A stretch of 64,000 nucleotides of DNA from Nicotiana tabacum (GCF_000715075.1 NC_134095.1:53936419-54000418), one strand, 5' to 3'. Shown: positions 10,424-23,071, counted from the stretch's first letter. The notes: generated from the sequence alone by a model not told the origin. A program made the numbers and translations.

Positions 10424-12118
10424 GGATTTTGCAATGTCTTCTCCTATGAATGATACCTCTTCATCAGGAAAATACGTTTTCAGGTGTTCGTATTCTCCTT
10501 CTACGGGATTTTCAACAAGGTGATCTGTTAGTGCTTGTCCCTTGATTGCCTTTTCAGTTACGTAGACAATGTCAAATTCACTCAACAGGATTTTCCACTT
10601 GGCTATCTTTCCAGTGGGCATGGTCTTATGAAAGATGTACTTCAAGGGATCCATTCTTGATATGAGATATGTAGTATAGGCACAGAAGTAGTGCCTCAAC
10701 TTCTGAGCTACCCAAGTCAAAGTACAATAGGTGCACTCTAACAGAGAATACCGAGCCTCGTACGGGTGAACTTATTACTGAGGTAATAGATGGCTTGCTC
10801 CTTCCTCCCTGTTTCATCATGCTGCCCCAAAACACAACTGCACGCTCCATCCAATACTGCAAGGTAGAGTAATAGAGGTCTACCCAGCTCAGGCGGAACT
10901 AAGACTGATGGTGTTGATAGGTATTCCTTGATTCTGTTGAAAGCTTTTTGGCAATCATTAGTCCATGTGGTAGCGGCATCCTTCTTTAACATCTTAAAGA
11001 TCGGCTCACAGATGACCGTAAATTGTGCTATGAACTGGCTGATGTAGTTAAGTCTTCCCAGGAAGCTCATTACGTCCTTCTTGTTCTTTGGCGGTGGCAG
11101 TTCTTAAATAGCTTTGACCTTAGATGGATCCAGTTCTATCCCTCGGCAACTCACAATGAACCCAAGTAGTTTTCCGACAGGAACCCCAAATGCACATTTT
11201 GCGGGATTCAATTTCAGGTTGTATCTTCTCTGTCTATTGAAGAACTTCCTCAAATCTTCCATGTGGTCAGTGACTTTCTTAGACTTTATGATGACATCAT
11301 CTACATACACCTCAATCTCCTTGTGTATAATATCATGGAAGATAGTAGTCATGGCCCTCATGTAGGTGGCCCTTGCATTCTTTAACCCGAATGGCATCAT
11401 CTTGTAGCAGTACATCCCCCACGGCGTAATGAAAGCCGTTTTCTCAACATCTTCTTCATCCATCCATATCTGATGGTACCCAGCAAAGAAATCTACAAAT
11501 GACTGCAGCTCATGCTTGGCACAATTGTCAATCAGGATGTGTATGTTCGATAAGGGGAAGTCGTCCTTTGGACTAGCTCGATTGAGATCCCGGTAGTCGA
11601 CACAGACTCTAACCTTCCCATACTTCTTTGGTACTGGCAAAATGTTGGCTAACCATGTTGGATATTCTATTACCCTGAGAACCTTAGCTTTGACCTTCTT
11701 AGTGACTTCTTCCTTGATTTTCAAGCTCATGTCAGGCTTGAACTTTCTGAGCTTTTGCTTTACCGGAGGACATGTTGGATCGGTTGGTAGCTTGTGGGCC
11801 ACAATAGATATGCTCAAACCAGTCATGTCATCATATGACCAGGCGAATATGTCCTCATATTCCTTTAGAAAATTATATGTATTCTTCCTTTTCTGACGGT
11901 GACAAATGAACGTTGATCCGAGTTTCTTTGATATTTTTTGCATCTCTCAGGTTAACAATCTCGGTCTCGTCCAGGATGGACTTAGGTCTGTTCTCAAAAT
12001 TTTCAATCTCTTTAACAATCTCTTCCGGTATATCATCTTCCTCTGATCTATGTCCGTTTGTTGTGTTGTCTTGTTGCATGTCACAGCCATTGGTTCATCA
12101 AGATAGGTAATAGTAATG
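10424..12118 (-). pseudogene. T1 reverse transcriptase and first RNase H (broken)
   Basis: The RT fingers and palm are clear in 11943-11104: VCVDYRDLNRASPKDDFPL, SFVDFFAGYHQIWMDEED, the MMPFGLKNARATYMRA block (usually FGLKNAGATY, here Gly to Arg) and the catalytic EVYVDDVIIKS. The thumb and connection MSFLGRLNYIS and the start of the RT-linked RNase H (LLLYLAVLDGA) follow in 11070-10738. Lesions seen are a frameshift about 12060, another near 11900 where HLSPSEKEEY changes frame, a stop after KVKAI near 11104, and a frameshift near 10740. RT would copy element RNA into cDNA. This copy cannot make a continuous enzyme. Confidence 0.9.
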
Positions 12119-12304
12119 CTATATATGTAAAGTAATGAGAGAAAATAATAAGAGTAAGATTTGTAAGGAAACCGAAATGCTTTGATAAATTTCATAACTG
12201 TTTTGAACATTGGAAGATCTTATTGCGAAAATTCAAAAATGCGAAAGGAAAATCAGCTAGTAAAAATAAAAGATAGTGCATGATGCTTTGTTCAGCCTTG
12301 CTAC
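12119..12304 (-). other. Candidate pol intron of T1 (186 bp, GT-AG)
   Basis: The upstream frame ends ARKASG with a TAG whose context is TCGGG|GTAGCA. The downstream frame resumes after ATATATAG|CATTACTATTACC. Joining 12305 to 12118 makes codon GGC and continues ITITYLDEPMAVTC in frame, removing the stop. An intron at this place, between protease and RT, is a known feature of Ogre elements. The splice sites are predicted from frame agreement only. Confidence 0.6.
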
Positions 12305-12711
12305 CCCGAGGCTTTTCGGGCTCTGGTAGTTCTGATGGTCCAATTGTTGAGGCATGCTCCTCGGCTTACGGACTGTATGGAAGGGCCTTCCTCTCCCTCC
12401 TCCTCGAAAATGACAAAATAATCCATGTCATCATCTTTTAAGAACAAATTCCTTACTCTTGCCAGTGCTTCCTCTTCTTCCGACCCATAGATAATATCGG
12501 CCAGCTGGAAAGTCTGCTCCAAATATGGTATTGGCTGCTCCAGCGGGTAGTATGGACCGCACCATGGTGGTGACCAATTGTTGAATTCCTCCCAAGTATA
12601 CTCATATCCAAGACCAAAAGTGGTGCCATGTTTCTTCAGTTTGATCGGCTTGGCGATTCCTTGGAGGTTCTTGCCAAGTCCCTTGCCAGGCTCATATCCG
12701 CTCCAGTTCAA
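12305..12711 (-). pseudogene. T1 G-patch segment of the polyprotein
   Basis: The frame starts MNWSGYEPGKGLGKNLQGIA. It has the G-x-x-x-G-x-G-x-G pattern of a G-patch, a short glycine-rich RNA/protein-binding motif, followed by KPIKLKKHGTTFGLGYEY and an acidic stretch. G-patch segments occur downstream of the protease in some retroelements. In this element it would be translated together with protease before the intron. The gap to the protease frame (12712-12762) contains a stop near 12734 and a frame change. Confidence 0.75.
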
Positions 12712-12762
12712 TATGCTTTCAATTTTGTTGTCCTACCATTTGTCTTTGTTAATAGCGTTGAC

Positions 12763-13566
12763 TCACTCGATGTGGTGATAGGTTTCCCTGCCTATATTTC
12801 TCCTTCCCCCAATCACTGGGATGGTTTGGCGACTGTATATGGGATTGCTACTATCGTCGTGAATGATCACCTCTTGGTGGTTCCACTCAAATTTCACCGC
12901 CTGATGCAGTGTTGATGCTACGGCCCCAGCGGCATGAATCCATGGCTGTCCTAATAGAAAGTTGTAAGACGACGGCACATCTATAACCTGAAAATCAACG
13001 TTAAACCAAGTAGGCCCCATTTGCAAACACAGGCTGATTTCTCCAATGGTGGATATTTGGGAACCGTCGAAAGCTTTGACGTTGATAGCCCCATCCTTGA
13101 TCTTATGCAATACCTTCCCCAATGTTCTGAGTGTTACCAACAGACAAATATTGAGGCTGGAGACCCTAGTGATAAAATAATCTTCGCATTGTACAGTGAT
13201 GTGCAACGCTTTGTTGTGACTCAACCCTTCTTGTGGCAGCTCATCTTCATGAAAAGTGATCTTGTGACTTTCCAATACCTTCCCTACCATATTTGCCATT
13301 TCTCCTCCGGTGATGTTGCTTGGTACATGTGTCTCGCTCAGCATCTTCAATAAGGCATTCTTATTTACATTGGAACTTTGCAGCAAATCTAGGATAGAAA
13401 TCTGTGCTAGTGTTTTGTTCAGCTGATCAATGACTGAGTATTCCTTGGCTTGTATCTTTCTCCAGAGATCGCCGGGCCCGATTTCAGTGATGGTCGGCCG
13501 ACCAGAGGCCTGCTTACTCGACTCAGCTAAATGCTTCGGGGTATAAACCCTGCCATTTCTTGTCAT
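12763..13566 (-). pseudogene. T1 retropepsin-like protease, catalytic motif deleted
   Basis: The 267-codon frame contains a linker with ALHITVQCEDYFITRV, SSLNICLLVTLRTLGKV and the flap-to-end portion QVIDVPSSYNFLLGQPWIHAAGA. The ILGRPWIH-type block is typical of gypsy proteases. Relatives in this group carry a V-D-G-G-S type catalytic block between FITRV and SSLNIC. Here these two are directly joined (plus coordinates about 13160-13180), so the Asp appears to be lost by an in-frame deletion. The missing block is inferred from knowledge of the family. Protease would cut the gag-pol polyprotein. Confidence 0.8.
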
Positions 13567-13569
13567 ACC

Positions 13570-15761
13570 CTATGTCGCAACGGCTTCCTCGAACTTGACC
13601 TTCCCTTTTCTTCTCGCCTCGGTTGTGTAATCCCAAGGTATGGCATTTGTATGGAACTGTGTTACGGCCAACATTGCTAGTGGAATGGTCACCTTTACTC
13701 CGAACGGAGCACGTATTTTGGAGGGTAAAACCGCAACTTTAAACGGTGCAGGTGCGTTTGCTGGAGACCCAAACTCGACCTCAAATGGTGTTGGCGTCTT
13801 TGCAGGGGGTGGTGCTTCAAACTCAAGTGGTACAGACATGTTTACCTCGGCATCCCTAGAAAGCTGAGTCTGGACTACAATCGTATTAAGGGTGACTATT
13901 GGCTTTTTCGGTTCGTCACCTTCTGTGATTAAACCGATCAATCCTTTGGGATCCCAATCATCCTCTATTTCAATCATGTGAACACCTCCACCCTTATGGT
14001 CTGGCAGAGTGTTGTTGAGGACATTCGAAGTAGGCTCATTTGCCATAATGATCTTGTTATCAATCAAAGTCTGGATCTTGTCTTTTAGAGAGCGGCATTC
14101 ATCAATGGTATGCCCTTTCATGCCAGAATGGTATGCACAAGATTTATTCGGATTAACCCACTAAGAAGGGTTTTCAAGGGTTATAGCAGGGATAGGGGTG
14201 AAGTAACCGACAGCTTTGAGCCTTTCATACAGCTGGTCAATCGATTCAGCAATAGCGGTATACTGTTTGGGGGGTCTGTGGTCGAAATTTGGTCGAGTGC
14301 GGGAGGTGATTGATAGTGGGATAGCTGAGCATTATAGGCTTGGTAGACATGCACGAGTTGGGAATATCTGGGTGAGATAGGTTGATATGTAGGAGGTGGA
14401 GGTGATTGATAAGTGGGTGGTGGGGTTTGGTAAGAAGGTGAGGGTGCTTGGTAATTTGGAGTAGGTTGATATGTGAGTGGAGGGATTGGGTAGGTTTGGT
14501 GTTTGACAGGGGATTGGGTTCTCTATGTAACCATTACGGCACCTACATCCCTTTTCTTGGACGTACCACCAGACTGTAGAGCCTTGTTGGTAGCTTGCAA
14601 GGCTTCCAAGTTCGTAACCATACCACTTTTGATACCTTCCTCGATCCTTTCTCCCAGCTTGATGATGTCGGAAAATTTATGATTCTCGATCGTCATCAGT
14701 CTTTCATAGTATTGTAGGTCCTAAGCCCGGACGAAAAATTTGTTCATTTGTTCTTCCTCTAGAGCAGGCTTGAATTTAGCAGCTTCTGACCTCCAGCGAG
14801 TGGCATACTCGTGGAATGTTTTTGTGGGCTTCTTCTTTAAGATCTGAATATAGAACACATCCGGTGCATTCTCGGTGTTGAACCTGAATCTATCCATGAA
14901 GTCAGATGCCATACTCACCCAATTCAACCATTTCTTCATGTCTTGGCTAATGTACCAAGACAGACCATCTCCTTTTAGACTTCTCATGAAAAGTTTCATC
15001 TGAATCCTTTCATCCTTCCCTGCTCCGACCAGCTTGTTGCAGTATGCTCTCAGGTGAACTCTCGGATCCCTTGTACCATCAAACATCTCAAACTTAGGAG
15101 GTTTTTAGCCCTCAAGTAGTTCGACATCTGGTTGTATGCAAAGGTCTTCGTAGTTCAACCCTTCAATCCCCTTACTTCCTTCGACACCCTGAATTCGACT
15201 AGTCAACTTCTTGAGTTCTGCAGCCAGGCTCCTGATGAGTGAGTCTTTGTTATCAGACTCGGGTGTATTTGAAATGGGTTTAGTGGAGTGTGGTATATTC
15301 TCCACATATATGGGGGTGTTATGAGTGTGGAAATGGTCATTTGTGGAGTTCAAATGTTCTGGGATGAGCAGTGGAGTATTGTTGGAAGTATGGCAGGTGT
15401 TGTAGTGATAGTGAGGAGCAGGATGGTTTTGTGGTTTCGGGATTCTTTGTGGAGGTGTGGGGTTCTGAGCGTTAGGAAAATTGACATCTGGAGTGGTGAG
15501 GGAAAATGATAAGCTCGCCAAGTTCCGGACCTGATCAAGTTCCTCCTAAAATTTCAATAGTTTTTGCTCGAATTGGGACGTGCTTTCTTTAGAGACCAGA
15601 GTACTCTGAGTGATTTCTACCCGTTCAACCAATTTTTCCTTTCTGATGTTGCTCAAATCTTCCATCTTTCCCTTGTTCCTGCTTCTGACGGGACTAGGAG
15701 GAGGAGTGGGTGGAGGGCCCTTGGATCTTGTGGAGTAGGATGATGATGCCAGAGTGCACAA
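13570..15761 (-). pseudogene. T1 gag
   Basis: Reading starts MCTLASSSYSTRSKGPPPTPP, with a basic/proline N-terminus, then a Pro/His/Asn-rich linker. The capsid-like core is MFDGTRDPRVHLRAYCNKLVGAG ... LKGDGLSWYISQ ... RFRFNTENAPDVFY. A Pro/Tyr-rich YQTPPPTYQ region and a zinc-knuckle-like CAYHSGMKGHTIDEC (Cys-x2-His spacing unlike the usual CCHC) follow. Point stops interrupt an otherwise well kept frame: TAG after EQKLLKF (near 15546), TAA after ELLEG (near 15105), TAG near 14721 and 14161, and a frame change in 14122-14340. Gag would coat the element RNA. Confidence 0.88.
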
Positions 15762-16069
15762 ACTAACCTTTGGGGAGGGGAATAAAAAGTAAAAACAAAA
15801 AAGGTAACAAGTCAGTGCGGATTATAAGAAAGTGTTGCGATATTTAAACACATAGTGCAAGAATGTAAATCGCGTCCTAATTTGGGAACCTCGTTGTGCC
15901 TGAGGTAGGCCTAGCAACAAATTGATTTGGAGAACTTAGAATGCTAAATGCCTCATTTTATTGATAAAAAGTAGACGAGTCCCAAATCGATACTAAATAA
16001 CAGGAAATAAAATATCACTAGTGGCCATCAGCCTTATTACATTCATAAAACGGAAAGGAAAATTCCTAT

Positions 16070-17671
16070 CTACTTAGTCCCAGAAGGACCTTCCCCAGAC
16101 TCGGCATCTTTGGATCCATCGAACAGCTTCACCAGCTCACGAAGTCCCAGTAGCAGGTAGGCTCTGGCCAGGTGTCCACCCTCGTTTCTTTCAGCATTCT
16201 GGCAGTCCTCGATCCTCTTGAGAAACTTCCTTTCCAGCTCCACTAAACCTCATTCCAGGTATCCTAATCGCTTGTTGGAACTGACAGCCATGTCTTTCCA
16301 TTCTTCAATCAGTTTTTGGTGGGCTTCTTGAATCTCACGGTGCTCACTTTCACATTCCTGAATCCTCTTGCATAGTTGATTGTATTTGACATGTGCTTCA
16401 GCCCTTTCATCGATGATTCTATGACCTCAAACAAACCTGGGTTGGCCCAAACCATTGTGATTATCCTCTAGCCAGCCTGAATAGTATGGGGTGCAGCCAG
16501 CATGGTATCTATTTGGTTCGATAGTATCTCTTCCCATGATGATCTTGAAATGCCACATATGCTGAGCTTGGCATTTATAAGGACTGTCATCAGCTTGGAA
16601 GTCAGCCCGAAAATGACTCATCTTGTCGACCCTTGGTATAACCTGCTTCCTACCAGCCTGTCTTATAACTCGGATAGGGACATAAGGGTAGGTTCCTCTC
16701 AAACCGATCAGTATCATAAATAGTGCATCCCTGGATCGGGCGATGAACTCTTCAGTAGGGAACCACTCGAACATCCATTGTATTTGGTCCTTAGTTAGAT
16801 TTTCAAACAGCTCCGCCCACCCCTTGGCATCTTCTAGTTGAGCAAACATGTTGGGCATGTAGTTCATTCGCCTTGGTTGATGGAAGGCTATATGATTGTC
16901 CCAGCCTCTACGCTGAATCTCTTGCCGATATTCACCCCTTTGAAGATGCTCTATGAGCCAGAGCTGGAGTAGCAAGTTGCAGCCCTCGAAGTGTGGGGCC
17001 CTTATTGACATTTTTCCAAGGTTCGGTATATTTCTGCGATGATCATGGGCACTATGCCAAAATAGTTGTCCACCAATTCCCTCCATCAAAGTTTTGGTAA
17101 TCATGGCTAGCCTGGTGTGGATCCTTGCTTTTTTCATTGGAAACACTATCATCCCCAAGAAGCAGAACATGAAGACAAAGACCCTTCGGTGAATATGCCC
17201 TAACGATGTAAGGGCAAACTCATCCGGATATGTACGGTAGGATTTTCTGTGACCGTACCTCTCGTACAAATAATCAAAGGGAATGTAGGACTCCTTCAAA
17301 CATGTCAAGTCTGGATTCTTCTTTAGACCCATCATCTTGAGAAAACCTCTGCCCTTGCGATTCTCTGGCATTAACAAACCCAGAGTCTCCCATGGTATAC
17401 TAGCCAATCCTCCTATTTCCTCTAGCAGGGGTGTCATCTCAATCTCTCCAAAGCTAAACACAGACCTGTCACAATCCCAGAACAGAGTAGCAGCTTCTAT
17501 GATTTTGTTATTGGGTTGGAGCTCCAGGAGGGAAGGTAGATTTCCTAGGTATTTCCGGACAAGAGTCTGATTACTGGAATGAAGATCCTCCCACCAGCTT
17601 AGCAACCTTGGGTGGATGTTTGTGACCATGCCGAATCTGGGGACTTCGTGCCTCATGTTTCTGCAAGACAA
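16070..17671 (-). pseudogene. T1 ORF1 (extra ORF upstream of gag, Ogre type)
   Basis: A 414-codon open frame (17671-16427) starts near MRHEVPRFGMVTNIHPRLLSWWEDL. It has conserved blocks KYLGNLPSLL, ATLFWDCDRSVFSFGEIEMTPLLEEIGGL and MFCFLGMIVFPMKKARIHTRLA. After stops near 16424 and in the 16240s the frame continues as a charged helical tail (ESEHREIQEAHQKLIEEWKD ... RIEDCQNAERNEGGHLARAYLLL) to a TAG at 16070-16072. The same protein is encoded in T2. Ogre elements are defined by an ORF here. Its function is unknown, and the fold resembles the plant-mobile-domain-like families found in transposons, though I cannot confirm that without a search. Confidence 0.8.
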
Positions 17672-18358
17672 AAGGGTCAGGCCCTTACCCCCACCAGACT
17701 CAACTATTAAGTACCAATAATTGGCATAAAAGCATTTAGTTCTCCAAATAAATGCACAAAATGTGATAGTGTTTGTTTGGGTTTTTGGGAAACCCAGTGG
17801 ACTTTGGACAAGGCTATCTTAAAGAGTCATTATGCGAACAACATAGCTGACTCGGCTAGGTTTGAACATTATGCATGCACAGTTTAAACAGAGTAAGGTT
17901 TCTACGAGGTTTTAGACTGGTACCCTTGAGCGAAAAACTAAAGAGGGAAAGGCACGGAACCATCGACTACACTGTTGATCGACCGGTTTTATCGCAAATA
18001 CGCCTTTGCCGGATTTAAAGGGTGATAATATCGGAAGAGTGCAACCACTCATTATAAGCGTTGCTATCGTATTTGCTTGGCACGAGTGGAATATGATGTT
18101 GAAAGCATGCTTATGCAATAATTAAAACAAGTTGTCATGTATTTTCACGTTCATAAAGTAATAATTACAATAATTCCTCAGAATTTACAACAGTATTAAA
18201 GGAAAGCAGCAAAGGAAAGCGTTAAAAGAAAAGAAATAAATAAAGAGCCAAGTCAGTTTCATAGTAGAAGGAAGAATTAAATGCTTAAAGGCATTAAAAG
18301 AAGACACGTAAAGAAACATAAGGTCACAAATAGCATAAAATTGTAAAAGCCTACAGTA

Positions 18359-18376
18359 TCCCCAGCAGAGTCGCCA
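18359..18376 (-). other. T1 primer-binding site
   Basis: Three bases inside the 5' LTR the minus strand reads TGGCGACTCTGCTGGGGA. It would pair with the 3' end of a tRNA ending in TCCCCAGCAGAGTCGCCA. Ogre elements are reported to use tRNA-Arg, and I believe this is that site. The identical 18-mer occurs next to the T2 LTR at 25959-25976. Confidence 0.8.
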
Positions 18377-18379
18377 TGC

Positions 18380-21300
18380 TATCGCGCCCCTTTTTTCTCG
18401 CAAAATAGGGTTTATGACATTGACAACTCTTTTAACAGGTATTAAAAGAGAAGAGTCGCCACCTAATGATTAAAGTGCATTAGGACACTAAGAAGAGTTT
18501 GATTTAGAAAACTAGAGATTGGGTAAGGGCTTGAAATTATCCCGAAGGGAAGGTGTTAGGCACCCCTCAGGATCCACTAGTGTGGTTCCCGACCATACTA
18601 TAATTGTGACTTTAAGTGCAAATAACAAGTAGGCAAGTAAAAAGTTTCAAATATGATGGGGTTTTCACATAATGGTTGCAAATAGATTAAAGTTTAAAGA
18701 AATAAAAGAAAGTTGAATTTTTTGAGAAAATAGTTTGGGAAATTCTGAAAGTAATAAAATGAACAAGTAAAGGGAGGGGGGGTCCTAGGTTTACAAATAA
18801 TATGGATCACCCCACACAACATCCGGTAATCACTCCTCAAAGAGGGGCTACACGAGATGTTATCGCGTGGTCATCATATCCATACCTACCATTTCCCACC
18901 CCGTTAAGGTATTAAAGCGTGGAATAGTCTCGTTTACTTATTGCATGCTATTACCCTCCCCAATCCAATCAGTCCCGGAGGTACTTGGGACTACTAATCA
19001 TAAAAGGGAAGGGGTATGAGGCTTCATAGTTTTAAAAGGACAAAATTCTAAGGCGGCAATCAAAACATATATGTAGCAAGTATTGGGAAAGCACATAAAC
19101 AGATAGAAAGGCTCAAATAGACCTCCTTAAATCAAAGAAGAGCATAGAGTTTAGCATGTCTTGCATGTACTGATTAAGGTCTAATCAAACTTAAGAAGTT
19201 AAAGCAGGCTGATTTATCGCATATTTTCAAATAAGAAGTCCGAATTTGGCCTGCCCGCTGGTTGTAATTAACAAAACCTGGTTCAGTTACAAGTTTACTT
19301 TATGGCTTGCCTAAGTGTTAGACAAAACCTATAGGCATGATATCTACTAGTTTCAAAAAGAAGTATGCTGATTTTAGGAAAAGAAATTGTCAGTTAATCA
19401 GGAAAGGCGAGTTCAAGTCCTGCAGACATTAGGCATTATTGTTACTGATTTCAGACTTATAAAAAAGTGAAACGATTCAGATTTGGTTAATATCTCCTAT
19501 AGGCATGCTTTCTAGGCATTTTTTATTTTAAACATTTTTACAGACGTAGCAAGAGTGCAGAAATCCTACGGGCTTGGTATCTAAATGTTGTTAGTTATTT
19601 AAATCTTGTAGACAGGTTTGTCTAGTGACAGATGCATATGCATGATTTGGATTTCTAGCATGGTATCTATATGAGATCGTGCATAACTTTCTTATAGATA
19701 TGGTATCTATATAATGCAGAAATGCAGAAAACCTTAAAGACATTGTATCTATATAAATGCATAAACCTATAGGCATGGTGTCTATATAATGTAGGAATTC
19801 TTATAGCCATGGTGTCTATATGCAAGTGCAGAATTCTGTAAGTAAACCTATAAGCAGGATATCTATGTAGATGCAAAAATTAATAAACCTATAGGCATAT
19901 TATCTAAAGATGAGAATGCAGAAATAGGCATGGTATCTGCAGAAATTAATAAGCCTATAGGCATGCTATCTACCCCTTTTGCATACAGTCATTCCCATCC
20001 CTTTTCCCTACCACCCCCAATAGTTATGACAAATTATTACAGCCCAGAATGAATAAGAAAAGCAAAATTTCATCAGAAATTAACAGTACAACCAAGGGGA
20101 GCCTAATTCAGACTCCATGTCTGAAATATGTGATGAACCAACTCCAAAGATCAGGATCCAAAGCATTTCTCTCATTTGGATGTGTCAGAGTTCCTTAAGA
20201 GCCTCAAATGGACTCCGGGAAGTTCTCACACCCAAATGTGCAGGATTAAGTCATAGTGCAGTGTGGAAGGGCCAGTCCTTAGGTGTCAAAGTTCAGAGGG
20301 AACTCAAGGTCCCAAGGCAAGGCTCACAGGAGGGGGCAGAACTTAGAAGCTAAGAGTGAGTGTAAGTGCAGAGTTTGAAAAAAAGGGGAAAGGGGAAGTG
20401 GTAAAGAAGCAAGGACAGGCTAGTGGGCATTCCTAGCAATGAGAACTGTTGGCACGCCCTACAAGCCTATTAAAACACATTGTTTTGGGAGTCAGGATCC
20501 CCTAAGGGATTAAGTCCAAACATGAACAATAACTTGCATATTGCCATGTCCTGAACTCCAACTCAAAGCACATAGAAGGAAACATGGGTGCAGGGATTCA
20601 CAACAGAAACAGGTAAAAAGAAATTAACATGCCAGTTAAACATCTAACTCCACATAGACAGTAAAGTAGACATGGATGTAAAGGATGTAAGTAAACATAT
20701 TGGGATGATGCTGAAGCTAAACCTAGAACATACCAATCTTAAAGAAACAAATAAGAAGAAAGCAGTAGTCTTGTAAAGCCAAAGTGCAAACAGACAGTTA
20801 GAATACGATGAGTTTAGAAGAGAATTGAGACTGTGGGTGGGAAGTCTGAGGTGTAAAACTGTTCAGTTGAAAAGTGTCTGGTGAGAAAGTGGTCGTGCCC
20901 TTTTATAGTATAGAAGGCAAGCAGAAATAAGGTAAGAGAATAGTTTGAAAATTGATTGTCAATCAATTACACAAGTTTTCCCTTTAATTAAGGGATTCAG
21001 ATTACAAACGGGTATAAACCCATTAATGAAAGAAATTAATCAAATACTTTGTGCAAAGTAGTATAATAGGGGTAAATACATAAAGGTCTATTTAAGTACA
21101 AGGTCTTGATAGTACACGGTTTGTGCAAATAAGGCAAGGGAATCAATTAACAACCAAGAAATCAGAAGTCCAAAGATTTGTAGGAATGAACCCAGTCAGA
21201 AAAGGTGAAGAAAGGTTTTACTTAAGGAAAATCAGCAGCAATCAATTAGTCCTATTAAAAAGGGATTCTGAACCAATCACAAATTAGAAAACCTTTTTTA

Positions 21301-23071
21301 AGAAAGACTTATCACATATAAAAAGCGTACAAACACGTTAAGTATGAAAGAAAATTGTCATGCCAATCAGTAGAAGATCCTAGTGTAGAAGAATTTAAAA
21401 AAGCTCAGAATCGTGTGCAAACAAAGAAGTTCAAACTTAGTTCATAGACTCAGAGATTAGTCTGAAAGAGTCAAGGGTTCTCGAACAGAACCCTAGTTCA
21501 ATAGAAAACAAGCATAATGAGAGGAAATAGAGTGACGAAATTCGAAGCATAATGAGAGTAGAATAAATAGTAGAGGAAAACATGCTTAAACGGGTCTTTT
21601 AGAAGAAACTTAAAACAACGTTTAGTAGAAGGCAAACAAAGAGACTTAAGAACTTAGTAGAGAAAATATTGTAGAAGAACACAAAACACCCGAAAAGTAT
21701 AGCAAAAGAACATATAGGAAAACACAGTGAGATAAACATGTGAGAGCATGGTATAGAAACACGGTAGGAAAACGAAAGACAGAGAGCACAGAAGAACATG
21801 TGTGGTAAAAAGGAAACATATGAGCACAGTAGAGACAAATACACACAAAGAAAAGGAAAAGAAAAGTCATAATAATATTTTAAGCATTTCAGAAAACCCT
21901 AAATCGAAAAAGAAGCAATTTTGAAAGTGATTTTTGAAAGAAAGTTGGGGAAATTGTTTGAAAACTCAAATAGAGCATAGATACATAACAAATCTAAAAA
22001 GATCGAGGAAGTCCTCAAAGAGTTAGGGTTTCAAAAGAGCCCCTAGAAATGAGAAAGGCTTGGAAAAGGTCCGATCTGAGTCGGAGAAGTCAGAACCAGG
22101 CTCAAAAGACCATTGTACGCCGGAGCAAGGCCGGAGATGACCGTAGAACCCTAGATCGGCGAAGATCTGAGCGGAAACCTTCGAGGTCAGACCTTGAACC
22201 TCCAATTACCAGGCGTATAAGAGCAAGGAGGGGTGAGTGTAGGGCTTCCATGGCCTGAGAAGCCATGGATTCCGGTGGGTATCCAAGTTGAAGATGGTGA
22301 GAGGTGGCTAGGGTTAGGGAATGTTCGAGAGAATTTGGGAGAGGGGAGGGGTTTCAGAGGCGGAGGTTGGTGAGAAATGGGATAGGGTTGGTGGCGGTTG
22401 TTGAATTAAAAAGGAAACAGGGAATTCTGGCCGTTGAACAAAAATGATCAACGGCCTGGATCAAAATGGAAGTCCGGAGGGTAAAATAAATGGGTTAGGG
22501 GTGGGTAATTTTAGGAATTGGGTCGATCCGTTTGAATTGGGATTGGGGTTTAATTGGGGTTGATTTTAGGCTAAAATTGAAATAGTTAGGGCTAAGTTTT
22601 AAATAGCCACTTTTTCCCTTTTTATTTTATAAGAAAATAGTAAAATAATTTCTGAAAATAAATTAATGGTACTAAATTAATTAATAATATATAAATATTA
22701 AACTAAAAATACTGGAATCAATTTCATAATTATAAAATGCTATTAAATCTTAAAATATGCTAAAATTGAAATTATATGCAATTTAGCTTTAAAAATACTA
22801 AATAAATTTGTAAAAATGCGTAAAAAAAAATTACCTTAGCTATATTTTGGTATAAATGTGAGAATAAAATAAGTTATTCACCAAAAATGATAATTTGAGG
22901 AACAATTATTGGTTTTTTGTATTGTTAAAATAGGGCAATAAATTGATTTAAAAAATCTTTTAAAAATTAGTAAAAATACTAAAATATTGCATACTTATAT
23001 ATTCACATATATGCTATTTTGAAAGTATTTTGCATATAACAAAATACTTAGGGAAAAATTGGGTATCAACA
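18380..23071 (-). repeat. T1 5' LTR (4692 bp)
   Basis: This is the partner of 1934-6746. Its inner terminus is mutated (CTATCGCG instead of CTGTCGCG at 18379-18386, so minus ...TA rather than ...CA). Near 21500-21535 about 158 bp present in the other LTR are replaced by a filler of roughly 35 bp. The filler contains AGCATAATGAGAG (21511-21523), a copy of the sequence at 21546-21558. The CCTATAGG array and the A/T-rich U3 are shared with the other LTR. Confidence 0.93.
20901..20907 (-). promoter_or_regulatory. Candidate TATA box of T1 5' LTR
   Basis: Minus-strand CTATAAAAGGGCA-type sequence lies about 2.17 kb into the LTR. It is the best TATA match seen and is conserved in the other LTR (4447-4453). 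If used, transcription would start roughly 30 bp downstream and divide the LTR into a long U3 and a long R-U5. Confidence 0.45.

Larger units (their letters stand above)
1934..23071 (-). mobile_element. T1: full-length Tat/Ogre-type Ty3/gypsy retrotransposon, 21.1 kb
   Basis: Two long LTRs (1934-6746 and 18380-23071) enclose an 11.6-kb internal region read on the minus strand. The order is PBS, extra ORF1, gag, protease, G-patch, candidate intron, RT, RNase H, second RNase H, integrase, repeat-rich 3' segment and PPT. Known Tat/Ogre hallmarks are an ORF upstream of gag, an intron between protease and RT, a second (archaeal-type) RNase H, multi-kilobase LTRs and total size above 20 kb. All are seen here. 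A perfect GTACT duplication flanks it. It lies inside the gag of related element T2, so it is younger than T2. Several stops, frameshifts and a protease deletion make it non-autonomous. Over the first 180 bp the LTRs differ at roughly 5 percent of positions by eye, so it is not a very recent insertion. Confidence 0.93.
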
